Of a stretch of 64,000 nt of DNA, positions 12,128 to 24,151 are shown piece by piece. The stretch's first letter is position 1, and every line of letters starts with the position of its first letter. The translations under genes and the position numbers were made by a program. Below the pieces are notes generated by a model. The model was not told the origin of the DNA. It saw only the letters and a list, made by a program, of their open reading frames with translations, and made no database searches. Source of the DNA: Rhytidiadelphus loreus (taxonomy: Eukaryota > Streptophyta > Bryopsida > Hypnales > Hylocomiaceae); contig OX344764.1 in assembly GCA_947034895.1 (NCBI GenBank), positions 71,033,348 through 71,097,347 of the forward strand, read 5' to 3'.

Positions 12128-13626
12128 TACAGGATACAACAAATCTTGCTACCTCCACATAATTCAACAGGGAAGGGAGAAGATCTTGTTACTTCCACAT
12201 CCTACAAAACTAATTCAACAGGGGAGGGTCCCGGAACAGATCTTTATTACTTCTACATTCAATTATTATTTGCATTTCAATCATTTGTCCAGGATGGCAG
12301 AAACAACCTATCCATTGATATGAACGACCTATTTGTCAACTTGGACAAAAAAGGCCATCCCAAAAGGAAAAAAATGCTTTTAATTTCATTTTAGGATTCA
12401 AACGGATGCTAATGTTTTATGGGTCTCACGCATGTCCAGACATGATGTGATGCTGAAAACCCTGCAACAAGTGAAACATGAGAATTAGAAGAAATTTAAA
12501 AGATAATGGGATAGTTGGATACTTCAGACAAATCTCTTCATGATGAGTCAATTTCTCTACTCTTTCATGCCAATTATCATCTAAATCAAATTCAGCAACG
12601 GAGGGAACAACTCAAGGGTTTTAGGGTTTTTTGTTGTGTATTTTCTAATCTTGTTACTTCCACATCCAATGTTGACTCCAAAATTTTCAGCCACAAAGCA
12701 AACTAGAGTATTGTTGATGTCCTTGTTGACTATGAATCCATAAGTCTAAACACAATTTTTTTTATCCTTTGATAGGAATGTTTTGAAATTTAGTTACACA
12801 AATAGATACTACTTACCAAGATGCTATTGGAGAAATTCAGAGATATTGAAGGATTCCTCCATTCACACCAACTTGTCCCTAAACACTATGTTACAAATAA
12901 TACATTATTTGGTCTTTTAGGGGCTAAATGAACTTTTAATGAATTTACTAATGCACATTAGTAATTATAAAGTGTTACAACATTGTATTAATTACAATTT
13001 ATGTCATGTTTTCATTTAAGAAATTGTTCACATTTATATTGCAATTGATGTTCATTCAATTCTTCTAGTCTAATGGAAAAAATAGATACAATTCTTCTTA
13101 TACTTGTTGCTATTGTAGACTAATGAATATTGGTTTTGAACATGAATAATGTAGGTTCATGTTACAATAAGTGTTATTGCAAATATTACAACTTCTTGTA
13201 CTATTCCATTCTTGCAATTATTTCATGTTGTCAAAAAATTGTTTTATATTACACTTCCTAAAACAATTCTAAAACTTTTGTTATTTTTTCATTATCAATA
13301 AATCTACCCATAAGATCTCTAAGTTTACTTGTCCGAGATAATATTTTTCTTTTTGAATTTAAAAAAAACAAAACCCTCCCCAATTGTGAAATCATGATGT
13401 TGAATTTCAAAATCAACTTTTTCCAAGTCTTCCCAAATGCTTTGTCTCGTCTTTCAATTTTAATTTCAAACAATCATGTATGTCTTACAAATTCTTCAAA
13501 ACCATATTATATATGAAGTTGAAAATACATAGAAAAATTAAAAATTGAAATCTCCAAATTTGTTTATAAACAAATATCTAGTGCAAAGAGATACACAATG
13601 ATAGAATACACTAAATTTCTATTCAT
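12128..13626. other. Intergenic DNA with solitary TTAA-type end
   Basis: TTGGTCTTTTAGGGGCTAA at 12909-12927 looks like the right end of a TTAA-type element, but no left partner was found. CTTGTTACTTCCACATCC occurs twice (12189 and 12650). The ORFs at 12146-12394 and 12515-12706 are unassigned. Confidence 0.4.
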
Positions 13627-14166
13627 TTAACTTCCAAAGGACCACAATACATTTCTAACATATTTTGTCTAAAATTGTCATTTTTTATGTCAATGAAAAA
13701 ATAATACTTTTTTTAAAATTTCAAAATATAGATTTGTATTAGATCAGCATTAAAATGTATGAAAAAAATTCAAAAACTTTGACCACGCAAATTAAAAGAT
13801 TATAGCATTTGAAATTGGAAGTTTTCTTTCCATAGTTACACTACACATGGTTGCACTTCTCCAATTGCAAGATCGTTGTACCACACATGGTTGTTGTTTT
13901 GACCATTACATCCAACATCATATGAGTAACTAATTTTAGAGGTAGAAAAAGAATATTGCACATACTAAATGAAATTGCCCACCTTACCTAGAAAATTGTA
14001 GGCAACTGATAACTTTTGATCTAAGAATCCAATAAAAAAAATCCCATGTATAGGGTACAAATCCATATCTTGTTGTCAAAATTTCAAATAGACCCATTCA
14101 AAATTGACTTTATAGGAACTTGCCCAAATTGGTTGTTCAATGATCACTTGGTCTTATAAGGTTTAT
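13627..14166 (+). mobile_element. Family B TTAA-flanked element, copy 1 (internally deleted)
   Basis: The left end TTAACTTCCAAAGGACCAC matches copy 3 of the family. The right part (GGAACTTGCCCAAATTGG, then CACTTGGTCTTATAAGGTTTA) is a decayed version of the family B right end. It is about 540 bp against 911-950 bp for the other copies, so roughly 400 bp is missing. Confidence 0.6.
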
Positions 14167-14972
14167 ATATAGAATTGAAAATTGTAAACTTAATTAGAAT
14201 AATTTTGTAATAAACAATCTAAAAAGTGTGCTTTTATTTATTTATGTTGTAAATTGAGCTAAAAAAAGAATTCCAAATTCATTTTGAAGAATTCCACCAT
14301 TCCACCATTCCCATCATCTACATTCCACTATTACCTACAAAATAATTTCCTTGCAAAACTTGCATCGCATTAGTCAAATTAGAGCAATTTAGAGCTTTCT
14401 ATCCCACTTTCCACATGCACATAAATCTAAATCTAAAGAACAAAATTCTGTACTTTAATTCATTACTTTTTATATTCCAATACTATTCAACCATATTGTC
14501 AAATCTTATGAATATTATTATTTGCAAAATTAGCTACACGAGAATCACATATTGTTTGATAATATCAAAAAATGAAAATGAAAATTCTACTTGTAATTGA
14601 AAGAACAAAAACAATATATGTCCACAAATGCTATTTGATCTCTACAAATCAACAAGTGTATTTAAAAATACACTATAATATTATAGACTTATAAATATAG
14701 CATTGTTTACATCTAATGTCATAATTGTCAAAAACAAATAAGTCATGAAGTATTTCATTCAAAGATTGAGGAATTTTATTGAAATTTGTTTTTGGATCAT
14801 TGGGAATATTATTACACAAAGGTGCAAGATCTAAACAAACAAAAAAATAGAAAAATGAAGATTTAATGTATCAACATGTTCATATAATTCACTAAATCAA
14901 ACATTACTAGTGAATATGTGATCAAACATACACAACTTAAACCATATCATTCATTGATTACTTGATGTTAAG
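14167..14972. other. AT-rich intergenic DNA
   Basis: No gene is recognised. CCACCATTCCACCATTCCCA-like short repeats occur near 14293. Confidence 0.45.
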
Positions 14973-15883
14973 TTAACCCCTAAAGGACTAAGGCTTTTTT
15001 CTGCTAGAGAACACTCAAAACTGTCATACCTATAGCAAGGAGTAAAAAAATTGAAACATTGTTTTTTTTCCAAATCAGACCGTAGGATCTTACACATAAC
15101 TAGTATGAGAGTGTGGAAAAAAATTCAAAATTTTTTACCACTTAGATTGCAAGATATCTACGTATAAAGTGAAAAAAACAAGTTTTTCAGCACATTGCGG
15201 GACTAGATTTTTTGACTTTGAACATTTTTAACTTAAAAATTTTGCACTACACAGTTTTGAGCTTTAAATCTTTATAGTGGAGAATTGAGTTGAGAGTCTA
15301 GGTAAAAAAACAAATTAAAAAACAAATTAATTATCATTCTTAAAGCAGATAGAAGGAGAATCTAAAATATTCATATATTTTAGATGGAATTAAAATGCAC
15401 TAATCCCAATGGTGAGATTGTTCTAGCAAGTAAATTAGACCATGCAAAAAAAAAATTGAAAATTTTGAAAAATTGCATTTAGAAATGAATCCTACAAGTT
15501 ATTTTTTTCAAGAAGATGCTCTAACTACCCAAAAAACAAGAATATCCATAACTTTTTCATAACATATCCAAATGAAATGAATCAAAGCTTTCCAGATAGA
15601 CAAAAATATAATCTATGAGAAAAAACAATATTAAAAAGAAAATGCAAATTTTTGTCCATTTGTTTTGGCAGACTGACTTGCCCGCCGTCCCTTTGTTTGA
15701 GCTTATTTGGTCATAACTATTGTTCCTGGGCACCAATTTTGAAAAAAATAATATTCCCACGAAGCTAATCAACTTTTCTACCTCTAAAAAAATATTCAAA
15801 AAATCAGGAGAAAACTTCAGCCCGTAGGTACTTGCCCAAAAACGCATTTGTCCCCAAAGGAACAATGGTCCTTTAGGGGTTAA
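14973..15883 (+). mobile_element. Family B element, copy 2
   Basis: The ends are perfect 16-bp inverted repeats including the TTAA: TTAACCCCTAAAGGAC at 14973 and GTCCTTTAGGGGTTAA at 15868-15883. The 911-bp body includes the shared core CACTTAGATTGCAAGATATC. A 116-codon minus ORF inside (15557-15907) runs across the element's right end, which argues against it being a gene. Confidence 0.82.
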
Positions 15884-16159
15884 TAATTTTAAATGGCAAC
15901 AAAACAAGAAAAAATTTAGTCATCTTTGTAATAAATTAAAGCAAATCCATTTTTATCTCACTTTTTCATCAAAGTTGATTATTGTTGATTTGTTGTCTTA
16001 TAAAACCTCTCAATGTCCTTTAAACACCTCTAAATGACTAATGGTGTTTAGGGGTCTTTTATTAATTTTGGTCAAGTAATTTCAATTTCAATTTTTCAAA
16101 TCCTATTGACAAGTTGGAATTTTACAAATAGATGCAAGACAAAATTTATAGAATTTGGA

Positions 16160-17678
16160 TTAACCCCAAAGTGACATTTAATTTATGGGGTTCAAAAACA
16201 TCATTGCTTTTGAAGCTTTATGGATCTAAATGTCTTCAAGTTATACAAATCTCAACTGTACAATCTTGTAGTGTACATGTTGTAGAGGACATGTAGAAAA
16301 TTTGAAGTCATTTGGCCACATAGATTGCAAGATCATAATGTTTCACTGTTGAAAATGGATGCTGAAATTTTCCCAAAAACACATTTGGAGGTGAAACTTG
16401 ATTTCTAAACCTACTCAAATGTAAAAACTTTACACTACAAAATGATTCAAAACCAGTATACAAACACAATGGTGATTAAAAAATTCATTCAATTGACTCA
16501 TTGTGTCTACTAAACGGCTTTGAAATGTCATAAATCAACAAGAAAAATTGCAAAAAACTCATCTAAAGGTGAACCTCCTTCTACTAGAATGCTTCTCAGT
16601 CACTCATTAATTCTTGGATTAACATGAAATTTTAGCTACACAAAGAAGACTAGTATATTCAACTTTTCCAAAATGAATTATTGAAAATAAACTTTGTATG
16701 ACAAAGAAACAAGCCGCCAAAGTTCACTATATTCCAAAAATGGCAGAATTTTGAACTTCCAATTGGTCCCAAACATTCAAAACAATTTGGATTGACATGA
16801 AAACTTTACCACAATAAGTATACTTCAAGGGGAACAAAATCCAACAAATTTTATTGAAAATGAGCAATGGATGAAGGAAATACAAGGCCCCAAAGTTGCA
16901 GCCCTAAAATGCAGTTTGGTAAACTCAAATTGAAGTATTGAACTTCGAATGGCTTCCAAAAAATCAAAAAATCGTGGATTGATCTAAAAAATTTACCATA
17001 CAAACTAGAGGGGAGAACTCAACATTCCCAACAAGTTTTATTGAATTTGGGCCTTGGATGAAAAAGTTACAGCACTTTGAACTGGACCTTAAACTATGTG
17101 AGGACACTTTATGTCCTCTTTGTCCTATTGTGTATTGTGGCTGTTACAGCCACTTTTGGGTGCATAGTGACACTTCTGTCACTATGCACTCAAAATTTTA
17201 ATTAATTAATTTTAAACTCCCCTCCAGACCCCCCTACCCCATGTTTAAAAAGGAAATTTGATTAAAATTAATTTCTTAATTTTCATCACCCCCTCCCGAT
17301 ACTTGTAATTTTTTGAATGAGGTTAACATGACAAATAATATAGGACAATGAAAATTCCGTATCCGTACATCGTATCCATATCCATATTGTACAAAATTTC
17401 CAATATCAAATATTGGTATCGGTATTTTGGTACTGTATCCATATCTGTATCGTATCCGTATTTTGATTGTGTATCCGTATTTGTATCTGGATGGATGGCT
17501 TAGATTCAATCTCAAAAATCAATGGCTTAAGAAATTTTGAGAAATCAACGGCATTCTAGAGAGGGAAGCATTTAAAAAAAAATCAACTGCCTATTCATTT
17601 TTGGGAGAGGGGAGGGCAACTAATGGCAAACCAAATGTGTGACTGCCTCTTTTGGGTGCATAGTCACTTTGGGGTTAA
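16160..17678 (+). mobile_element. Family D TTAA-flanked element, copy 1, with nested family E
   Basis: The terminal inverted repeats are TTAACCCCAAAGTGAC and GTCACTTTGGGGTTAA, perfect over 16 bp. The body from about 16200 to 17120 is clearly homologous to copy 2 at 62438. It includes GCTTTTGAAG, TGTACAATC.TGTAGT, ATTTGAAGTCATTTGGCC and AGATTGCAAGATCATAATG, then degenerate ~150-bp internal repeats. A family E element interrupts the right end (17137-17664). Confidence 0.78.
17137..17664 (+). mobile_element. Family E element, copy 1, with terminal hairpin
   Basis: A hairpin with 18 of 19 paired bases (arms 17154-17172 and 17177-17195, loop CTTC) stands at the left. A direct copy of its left arm (TTTTGGGTGCATAGT) closes the right side at 17650-17664. 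The interior holds a degenerate array of TATCCGTA-like units (about 17340-17490). The 79-codon minus ORF there is a product of this array. It is inserted near the right end of family D copy 1. Confidence 0.65.
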
Positions 17679-19298
17679 TGGTTCCAAACTTATGTTCAAT
17701 TTAGTCTTTTTTTGTTTTCAACACATGCAAGTCGAGCAACAAGAAAATCTTTAAATTGTATTCGCAGATTTTTTCTTGAATTTTTTTTCCATAGGGCTTA
17801 AATTGCAAAGCAAGTTATGAGCTTGCAAAAAGTTGTGGGATATACATTTTTTTTGAATTTTTTTTGAAAGATGAATTATGCAACTGCAAATTGACGTCAA
17901 AAACTTTTTTCCAAAGTTTCAAGGTATTTATTTTACAGTTAGTGATGCTCTTCATTTTGAAATTTTGACACCATATACTTAGCAATTAATTAGCTATATG
18001 ATTTTACACTTGGATTATTTAAAAAATGATGGGTTGAGATCTAAACAAATTTACTTCCTAATTTTGCACTACTTAGTCAAAACAGGCGCACAACTTAGTG
18101 TGCCCCAAAGCTAATATCAAGACACACATTTTTCTAAAAATAATTTAAAAAATATATAATTTTGAACTTAACAATGTCCTATCTGAAAAGTGCAAAAGTC
18201 CAATATGGGCTTCCTAGTCCTTTAGAGTTTAAATATTTTAATCATATATAGAAAAAGACTGTTTGATTATAAGGCCAACCTTAATCAACATATTGTTAAA
18301 ACTTTTATCTATTAACAAAACTTTTTAACATGACTTTTCCATTTCAATATATTGAGTCCAACTATTAGGATTGTCATTTTATACCAAATATTTAAATGAA
18401 GTTGGAAAATCAAATTTGGTAGATGCTAAACATAGAGATATTCCTTCAAATTTCATATATTCACCATGTAAAACATCCTTTTAAAAAAAATTAATTTCTC
18501 TACAATTTGGTAATTAATTTTCAGAATTATTCTTTGTTGACTTCAATGGTCACGTATTGTAGTGGTTGTGAGCTCTCTTTTGAGTGGATATTGAGAAAAT
18601 GTGAATTTCAAAGAAAAACATTGAAAGGAATAAAAATCATTCTCAAAGGGGTACAAGTGGTATTCAACCATTGGCCATTGACCTTTTTCCAAAGACTGTA
18701 AATGGGGATACATGTGTCACTTTGCCATTGACTAAAAATTGACATAAGTGCTTGTGGCATATCCTCTCCAATGCCATACTTGTATTTATGTGACAAGTAC
18801 TTCACCTACAAACAATATGGGATAATGTATGGCTATATCTTTATGGCCATATGTATATGTACATATCTCATATGTATCCTGTATATATCCATTGTAAGAA
18901 ACTATATTTTAGGTGATATTTAATATAACAATTGATGTCTAAGTTGACAAATTTTAGGTGACATCAAATCTAACAACCCTTGTTTTTATGTCAACAATGA
19001 CGTTCAATGTAACATCCTTCAAATTAGACATAAAAAAACTTTGGTTTCATATAAGGATCCCATCTGTATTTCACATGTTGTACATATTCCGTATTCTATA
19101 TTTGTCTTATGTATATGTATCCGTATCCCAGGATACCCGTATCCATATTATTTATTTTTCAAGATCAACATCGTTGGAGGGAATTGCTTTAGAAATAACA
19201 ATTTCTAAAAAATTATTAGTCTTGAGATAGGTTAAAATTTCAAAACATCATAGTATTTGCTAATTTCACATCATTGAAAATTTAAACTTCAAAAACAC
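17679..19298. other. Intergenic DNA with repeat remnants
   Basis: A TTAA-type right end (CTAGTCCTTTAGAGTTTAA, ending 18232) has no certain partner. Units like TATGTATCC and TATCCGTATCC at 18830-18890 and 19110-19150 resemble the interior of family E. The ORFs at 18507-18805 and 18958-19230 are unassigned. Confidence 0.4.
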
Positions 19299-20248
19299 TT
19301 AAACTTCGAAAGGACCAAGGCATTTGTTTCATAAAAGACCACTCAAAATAAAATTGTCATTTCTATTGCAAAGAGCAAAAAACTTTGAAAATTGTATTTT
19401 ACTTTTGCGTATTTATTTATGGGATCTTGCTTTAGACTAGTATAAAAGTGTGTGGAAGAAATTTTAGAAATTTTGACAACGCAAATTGCATGATAAATGT
19501 GTTTAAAGTGAATAAAATACGCATTTCTTGCATCTTGTGTGATCGATTAGATTTTAAACCTTTGAATCTTCTTAATTTAAAATTTTTGCATTATGCATGC
19601 TAATTTTTTAAATTATTATTTTGAAGAATTGAGTTGAAAGTCTACTAAAAAAATTCAATATACAACACTTGATTTTCATTCTTTGAAAAATTGATAAGTA
19701 GAAGTAGATATTAGATAGAAGGAAAACCTACATTAATAATAGCTCTAAGATGGGATTGAAATTCACTAATACCAATGGTGCTCAAATTTTTCTTTCAAAC
19801 AAACTAAATCCTATGGATTTTTTTTTTAATTTTGAAAATTGAGTTAAAAAGAAAATCCTATATATTATTTTCTCCATGATTGCTTAGAGAACAAGATGTT
19901 CCATAACTTTCACATCACTAATTCAAATCAAACAAATTAAAGCTATACATTAGACATAAATATAATCTATAAGAAACAAATTTTTAAAGTTTTTATTTTG
20001 AATTTTTATGTTTTATTGGTTGCTCAACAAACTCTAGTTTGCATCAAGAGTGGTATAAATTTTGCTCCCATGCAGTGATTGAAATACACATTAAATTCTC
20101 CAAAAAATAATGTGTTTTTCTATCCTCAAAAATAAATTTAAAAATCATGCCAAAAATCAAGATCATTGAAACTTACCCAAAGATCATTGAAACTTACCCA
20201 AACTTCTATTTGTGCATTGAGGGACATGGTCCTTTATTTAGGGGTTAA
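19299..20248 (+). mobile_element. Family B element, copy 3
   Basis: The left end is TTAAACTTCGAAAGGACCAA and the right end GGTCCTTTATTTAGGGGTTAA with a 4-bp insert relative to copy 2. It is 950 bp and collinear with copy 2. A 21-bp tandem duplication (20161-20202, GATCATTGAAACTTACCCAA) lies near the right end. Confidence 0.75.
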
Positions 20249-20546
20249 AATGTCTCATTAATCAATATATCAAAATTCAAATCCAAATTTTTATGAAATT
20301 TGATCAATACTGAAGTTTACATGGAGTAATTGCCCAACTGGCCAATACTATTTAATTGAACTCAAACAAAAGCAATACAAGTACTTAACAAATGAATTGA
20401 ATAATCTTGGAAAATGTAAGAACATCTCTACATTATGGTAGGATATAATTGCTTTAAAAACAAGATTATTGTTTTGAAATTTCAAAAAATAAAAGACAAA
20501 AATATCATACGGCATATCATAAATACAATCAAAGATTGCAAAATGG

Positions 20547-21483
20547 ATACCCTAAACTGCATTTATTTATGCAGCTCACTACGAATGGAGTTTTATTTTT
20601 TTTCTTTGAAATTTTCATGCAACATGTGCCCAAGGAGTAGCTTTGAGGCCCTAAAATTTTCAAAACTTTTGACTACATGGCTAAGAAGTTAATGTATGAT
20701 ATGTAATTTTCATTGCCCGGTGGACAATCTAGGCAACTAAAAAAACTTCTTCAAAAATCACTTTTTTAAGAAACAAAAACTTGAAATTATTTTTCTATTT
20801 TTACATATACATGAAAAACTTTGAATCATTCCATTTTGATTGATGAGATGAAAGTTATGAGGAGTTTTTGTTTGCTAGTAGTTTGTGGGTAGTTATAGAA
20901 TCTCTACTCTAAGATAAACTTTGAAGTCCTTTAATTAACTCAATTTTCAATATTTTTGGAAATAAAATAAAATCATTCATTGTAGATTGTTTATTACTCC
21001 ATACAACATTACAACCATTGGGATTTGAATTTTTCAATTCCAAAAATAAATTGTCAACAATTTAGTATTTTGAATCATTCTCTATTTTTCTCTACTTACT
21101 ATTTTTTTCCTATATGTTCTACAATTCCAAATGATCTGAAATTTTTCAAGCATGTAGCCAACTTGCCTTGAAGAATGAATTCAAAGAAGCACCACCATTT
21201 TGGACATTTTTTTCATACAAATGTGACCTCATAAAGTGCAGCTACCTAGTTTTTTCACAAGGCCAAAAAATGATTTTTGTCACTTCAAACACTAATATCT
21301 TGCAATCTACATGCTAGAAATTTCTGAATTTTATTTCACATCTTCTCAAACTAGCATTCTACAAGATCCTACAATTACATGTGTTCAAAAATGTTTTTTT
21401 TCTAAAATTTGGTACTTGTATTAGAAATGGTAGTTTTGAAGCAGTTTTGGTGAAAACATAGTCAAAAACCTTTAGGGATTTAA
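20547..21483 (-). mobile_element. Family A element, copy 3
   Basis: An inverted copy, ending with CCTTTAGGGATTTAA at the right; the left end is GATACCCTAAACTGC. It shares GCAGCTCACTACGAATGGAG, ATCTTGCAATCTACATG and GGTAGTTTTGAAGCAG with copies 2 and 5. Confidence 0.75.
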
Positions 21484-21600
21484 TCTTGACATTCATTTCA
21501 GAATTAATTTTGGGGGGCTGGGTGGGCCCCTTCCAAAATTACCATGCAAATGCTTCTGAAAATTCCTAAATTCCTAAATTCCTAAAGCAAGTTAGGTAAA

Positions 21601-21921
21601 GGTAGGAGGTTTATAAAGTGCTCGAGCTCTAAAAGTGTCCACCTCTTGAATTTACACTATTTGTACATCTTGTTTTTTTATTGCACTAGCAATGAACAAA
21701 TAGTGTAAACTTTAAGAGGTGGATGCTTTTAGTAACCTCTACATTTCAACTTCAAAGATTCATAACTAATTCCACAAAGCTCAAAAAAATATGAAACGAC
21801 ATGGGTTAGATATCAATTCCATTTGTCTTTCAAGGTAAATTTACTAAAAAATATTTCAAGGAATTTAACCTCCCCAAATCAATTTTCAACTTTTAGATGG
21901 GCACTTTATAGACCTCCTACC
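21601..21921. mobile_element. Family H element, copy 1
   Basis: Terminal inverted repeats of 21 bp with 20 matches lie at 21601-21621 and 21901-21921 (GGTAGGAGGTTTATAAAGTG). The right end is followed by TTAA. The right half matches family H copies 2 and 3 (TTCATAACTAATTC and following). The left half is occupied by a long internal hairpin (21626-21736). Confidence 0.65.
21626..21736. repeat. Long imperfect hairpin inside family H copy 1
   Basis: Two arms of about 43 bases pair with few mismatches: TAAAAGTGTCCACCTCTTG… ending in TTTGTACAT, against ATGAACAAATAGTGTAAAC… ending in GATGCTTTTAGTAAC. The loop is about 25 bases. As RNA it would give a precursor-sized stem-loop, but it equally fits a fold-back repeat. 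Confidence 0.6.
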
Positions 21922-22010
21922 TTAACAGGTCCAAGAAGCGCCCCTTAAGTTTATGAAGTGAATTGAACTTGAAGTTGGTTGGTATAGTATGTGGATGATT
22001 CAATGAATTG

Positions 22011-22291
22011 CATTAGATGGTCTTTCGGGCCTCCAGAAGACCGCGGGTTCTATTGTTGTGAGAATCCATGGAACGTGACTGTTGGCCTAACACCTCAACG
22101 GTCCTACATGGCCGAGAGGCTGCCAGTGCATTTCTAGAATTTTTTTCAACTTCTTTTTGCATTTGAAGGATTTAATTTTTTAAATTTTTTAAATTTTTTT
22201 TCTAACAGCTAGTTGTCCTTCACTGCAGGGGGGACAATGAAGGGGAACAACCCTCAAATAGTCTCTTGGAGGCCTGAAAAACCATCTAATG
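22011..22291. mobile_element. Family G inverted-repeat element, copy 1
   Basis: The left end is CATTAGATGGTCTTTCGGGC and the right end is its approximate inverse (CCATCTAATG preceded by GGAGGCCTGAAAAA). The repeat spans about 31 bp. The 281-bp body has a GC-rich left part and an internal run of T and A. The flanking 9-mers AATGAATTG and AATCAATTT are a weak candidate target duplication. Confidence 0.65.
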
Positions 22292-24151
22292 AATCAATTT
22301 GTAGAGAAAGGATAATGAAATTTGCAGCAAAAGCAAGTTGCATAATTTCTAGAATGCTAGACATTTAGTTATAATTTTTGAAAGTGAAAGCTAGTAGCCT
22401 GCTAATTTAGTTCATAAGTGCTACAATAGTCACATGATGTAGTTCTGTAAATGGGCCATAATATATACCAAAAGCTATCCTCTTGTAAATGGTACACGAT
22501 ATGGGTTCAAAAAATGTCATTCATTAATGAAAAATGGAACATTTGTTACCATAGTTATACTAATAGAAAATGAAACTTATGGCTCTTCATTTGTTTATAA
22601 TTTTTTTGTTTGCTTCATTGCTTTTTTTCTTTTCATCCATCTCAAGGTTGCATTATGTCCTGAATAGCTTCCCATTCTATCTAGACACCATGACTCGGAG
22701 AAAAGTATAGAAACTTTTGTATAATTAAGTATCAATTATTTAATTATGCATTAACCATATTAGAAATCTAAAGAGTATGGTCACTTCAAGGACTTGTTAC
22801 CTCATATTTCAATATGAACACAACATATAGGGTTCTTCTTCCCCAACTCCAAATGATGAAGGCATTGCTACCTGAAAGAAGCCATTCACACATTGTTCAT
22901 GTAAAAATATTGAAATACAAATAATCCAATATTAAGAGCTCCAAACAACCTTGTTTGATGCAAATGAAGATTACAATCCAACAAAGCCTTCAAACCCAAA
23001 AAATACTTTATTTATTATGAAATAAGTGTCCTCATTGAAAACCTGCAATAGTTTTGAGTATGTTGTATGGAGTTTATTGGTTGTGAGAGGTCATACACTC
23101 ACCTCTCACAACCAAATGCCTTTGCTAAAAAAAACCTTTATAGCCCAAACCTCATGTTACCAAGACCTAATAGAGCCTGAGAGTAGAGCTTGGCATCTTA
23201 AATCTTAATAAGTGAAGGACCATTTTTTCCTCCAAAAAAGATCAAATAGACTTTATTCTAAACTTTTGAAAATACAACCTCATTTAGTCCTTTAAAAGTT
23301 CATAATTTTTTTTAAACACACTTATATTAAAAAAAACTTCACATCTAGGATTTTTTAACTACTGGTCCTATAAACGAGACTATACATTATGTATAGAATT
23401 ACAAATATGATAATGTAGTCAATTACTATTTCCAAAACACGTTTACAAATAATCATATTGACTATTTATCATATTTCATATTATAACTATAAGAATCATT
23501 AACTCCTTATTATAATTAAAACTATAAAAATCAAAGAATTTATTTCAAATCACATTCAAGTGGAGAATCTATATTCAAAATCTTAAAGGAATATTTAGGT
23601 AAATTATTTACAATTTGTCTTGCAATGCAATAGGATGTGCTACAAAATTACAAAATCACAATGATAATAATAGTGGGTCACACAACCATGCATTCACCTT
23701 TTGGGCCTAAATTTCCAAATATAAAAATATTATTAGTTATGTGAAAATTGCACAAGGAGTCAAGGACATTTGTAATTTTGTTTGGCTAAAACACAATTGT
23801 GTTCAATATTATGCTTTACAAATGCATATTGTGCATTATTATATAAAACTATACAACAAATGATCACTATTGGAACTCTTCAAAATTGTCAATTGAAGAA
23901 CTTTAATCAAGAATTACATTTTAAAATTGTTTGTTATTGATAAATTAATGTGGTGCAAATCTTGGGCATTTTTGACACTGTCACAAAATTTCATCCATCC
24001 ATCCAATATATAAAAGGTCTATGATATGATGCTATTTTATTCCATCAAATACTATGCCTCTACCATATAAAAGTTTAGAATAAATATAAATCCAGTTGAT
24101 TTAGCAAGATCCATCAAAATGTTGTAAAACATTTTTCAAGGAGAGGAGTAC
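22292..24151. other. AT-rich intergenic DNA
   Basis: Apart from the stem-loop at 23077-23115, nothing is recognised. Confidence 0.45.
23077..23115. repeat. Perfect 15-bp stem-loop
   Basis: TTGGTTGTGAGAGGT (23077-23091) is exactly inverted at 23101-23115, with a 9-base loop. No gene is adjacent, so a role is unknown. Confidence 0.8.

Noticed and set aside
15557..15907. A 116-codon minus-strand frame
   Set aside because: It starts outside and runs into family B copy 2, crossing the element's right end, and no motif or matching frame is seen in other copies.
17276..17515. A 79-codon minus-strand frame (RYKYGYTIKIRIRYRYGY-like)
   Set aside because: It is a translation of the TATCCGTA-type array inside family E.
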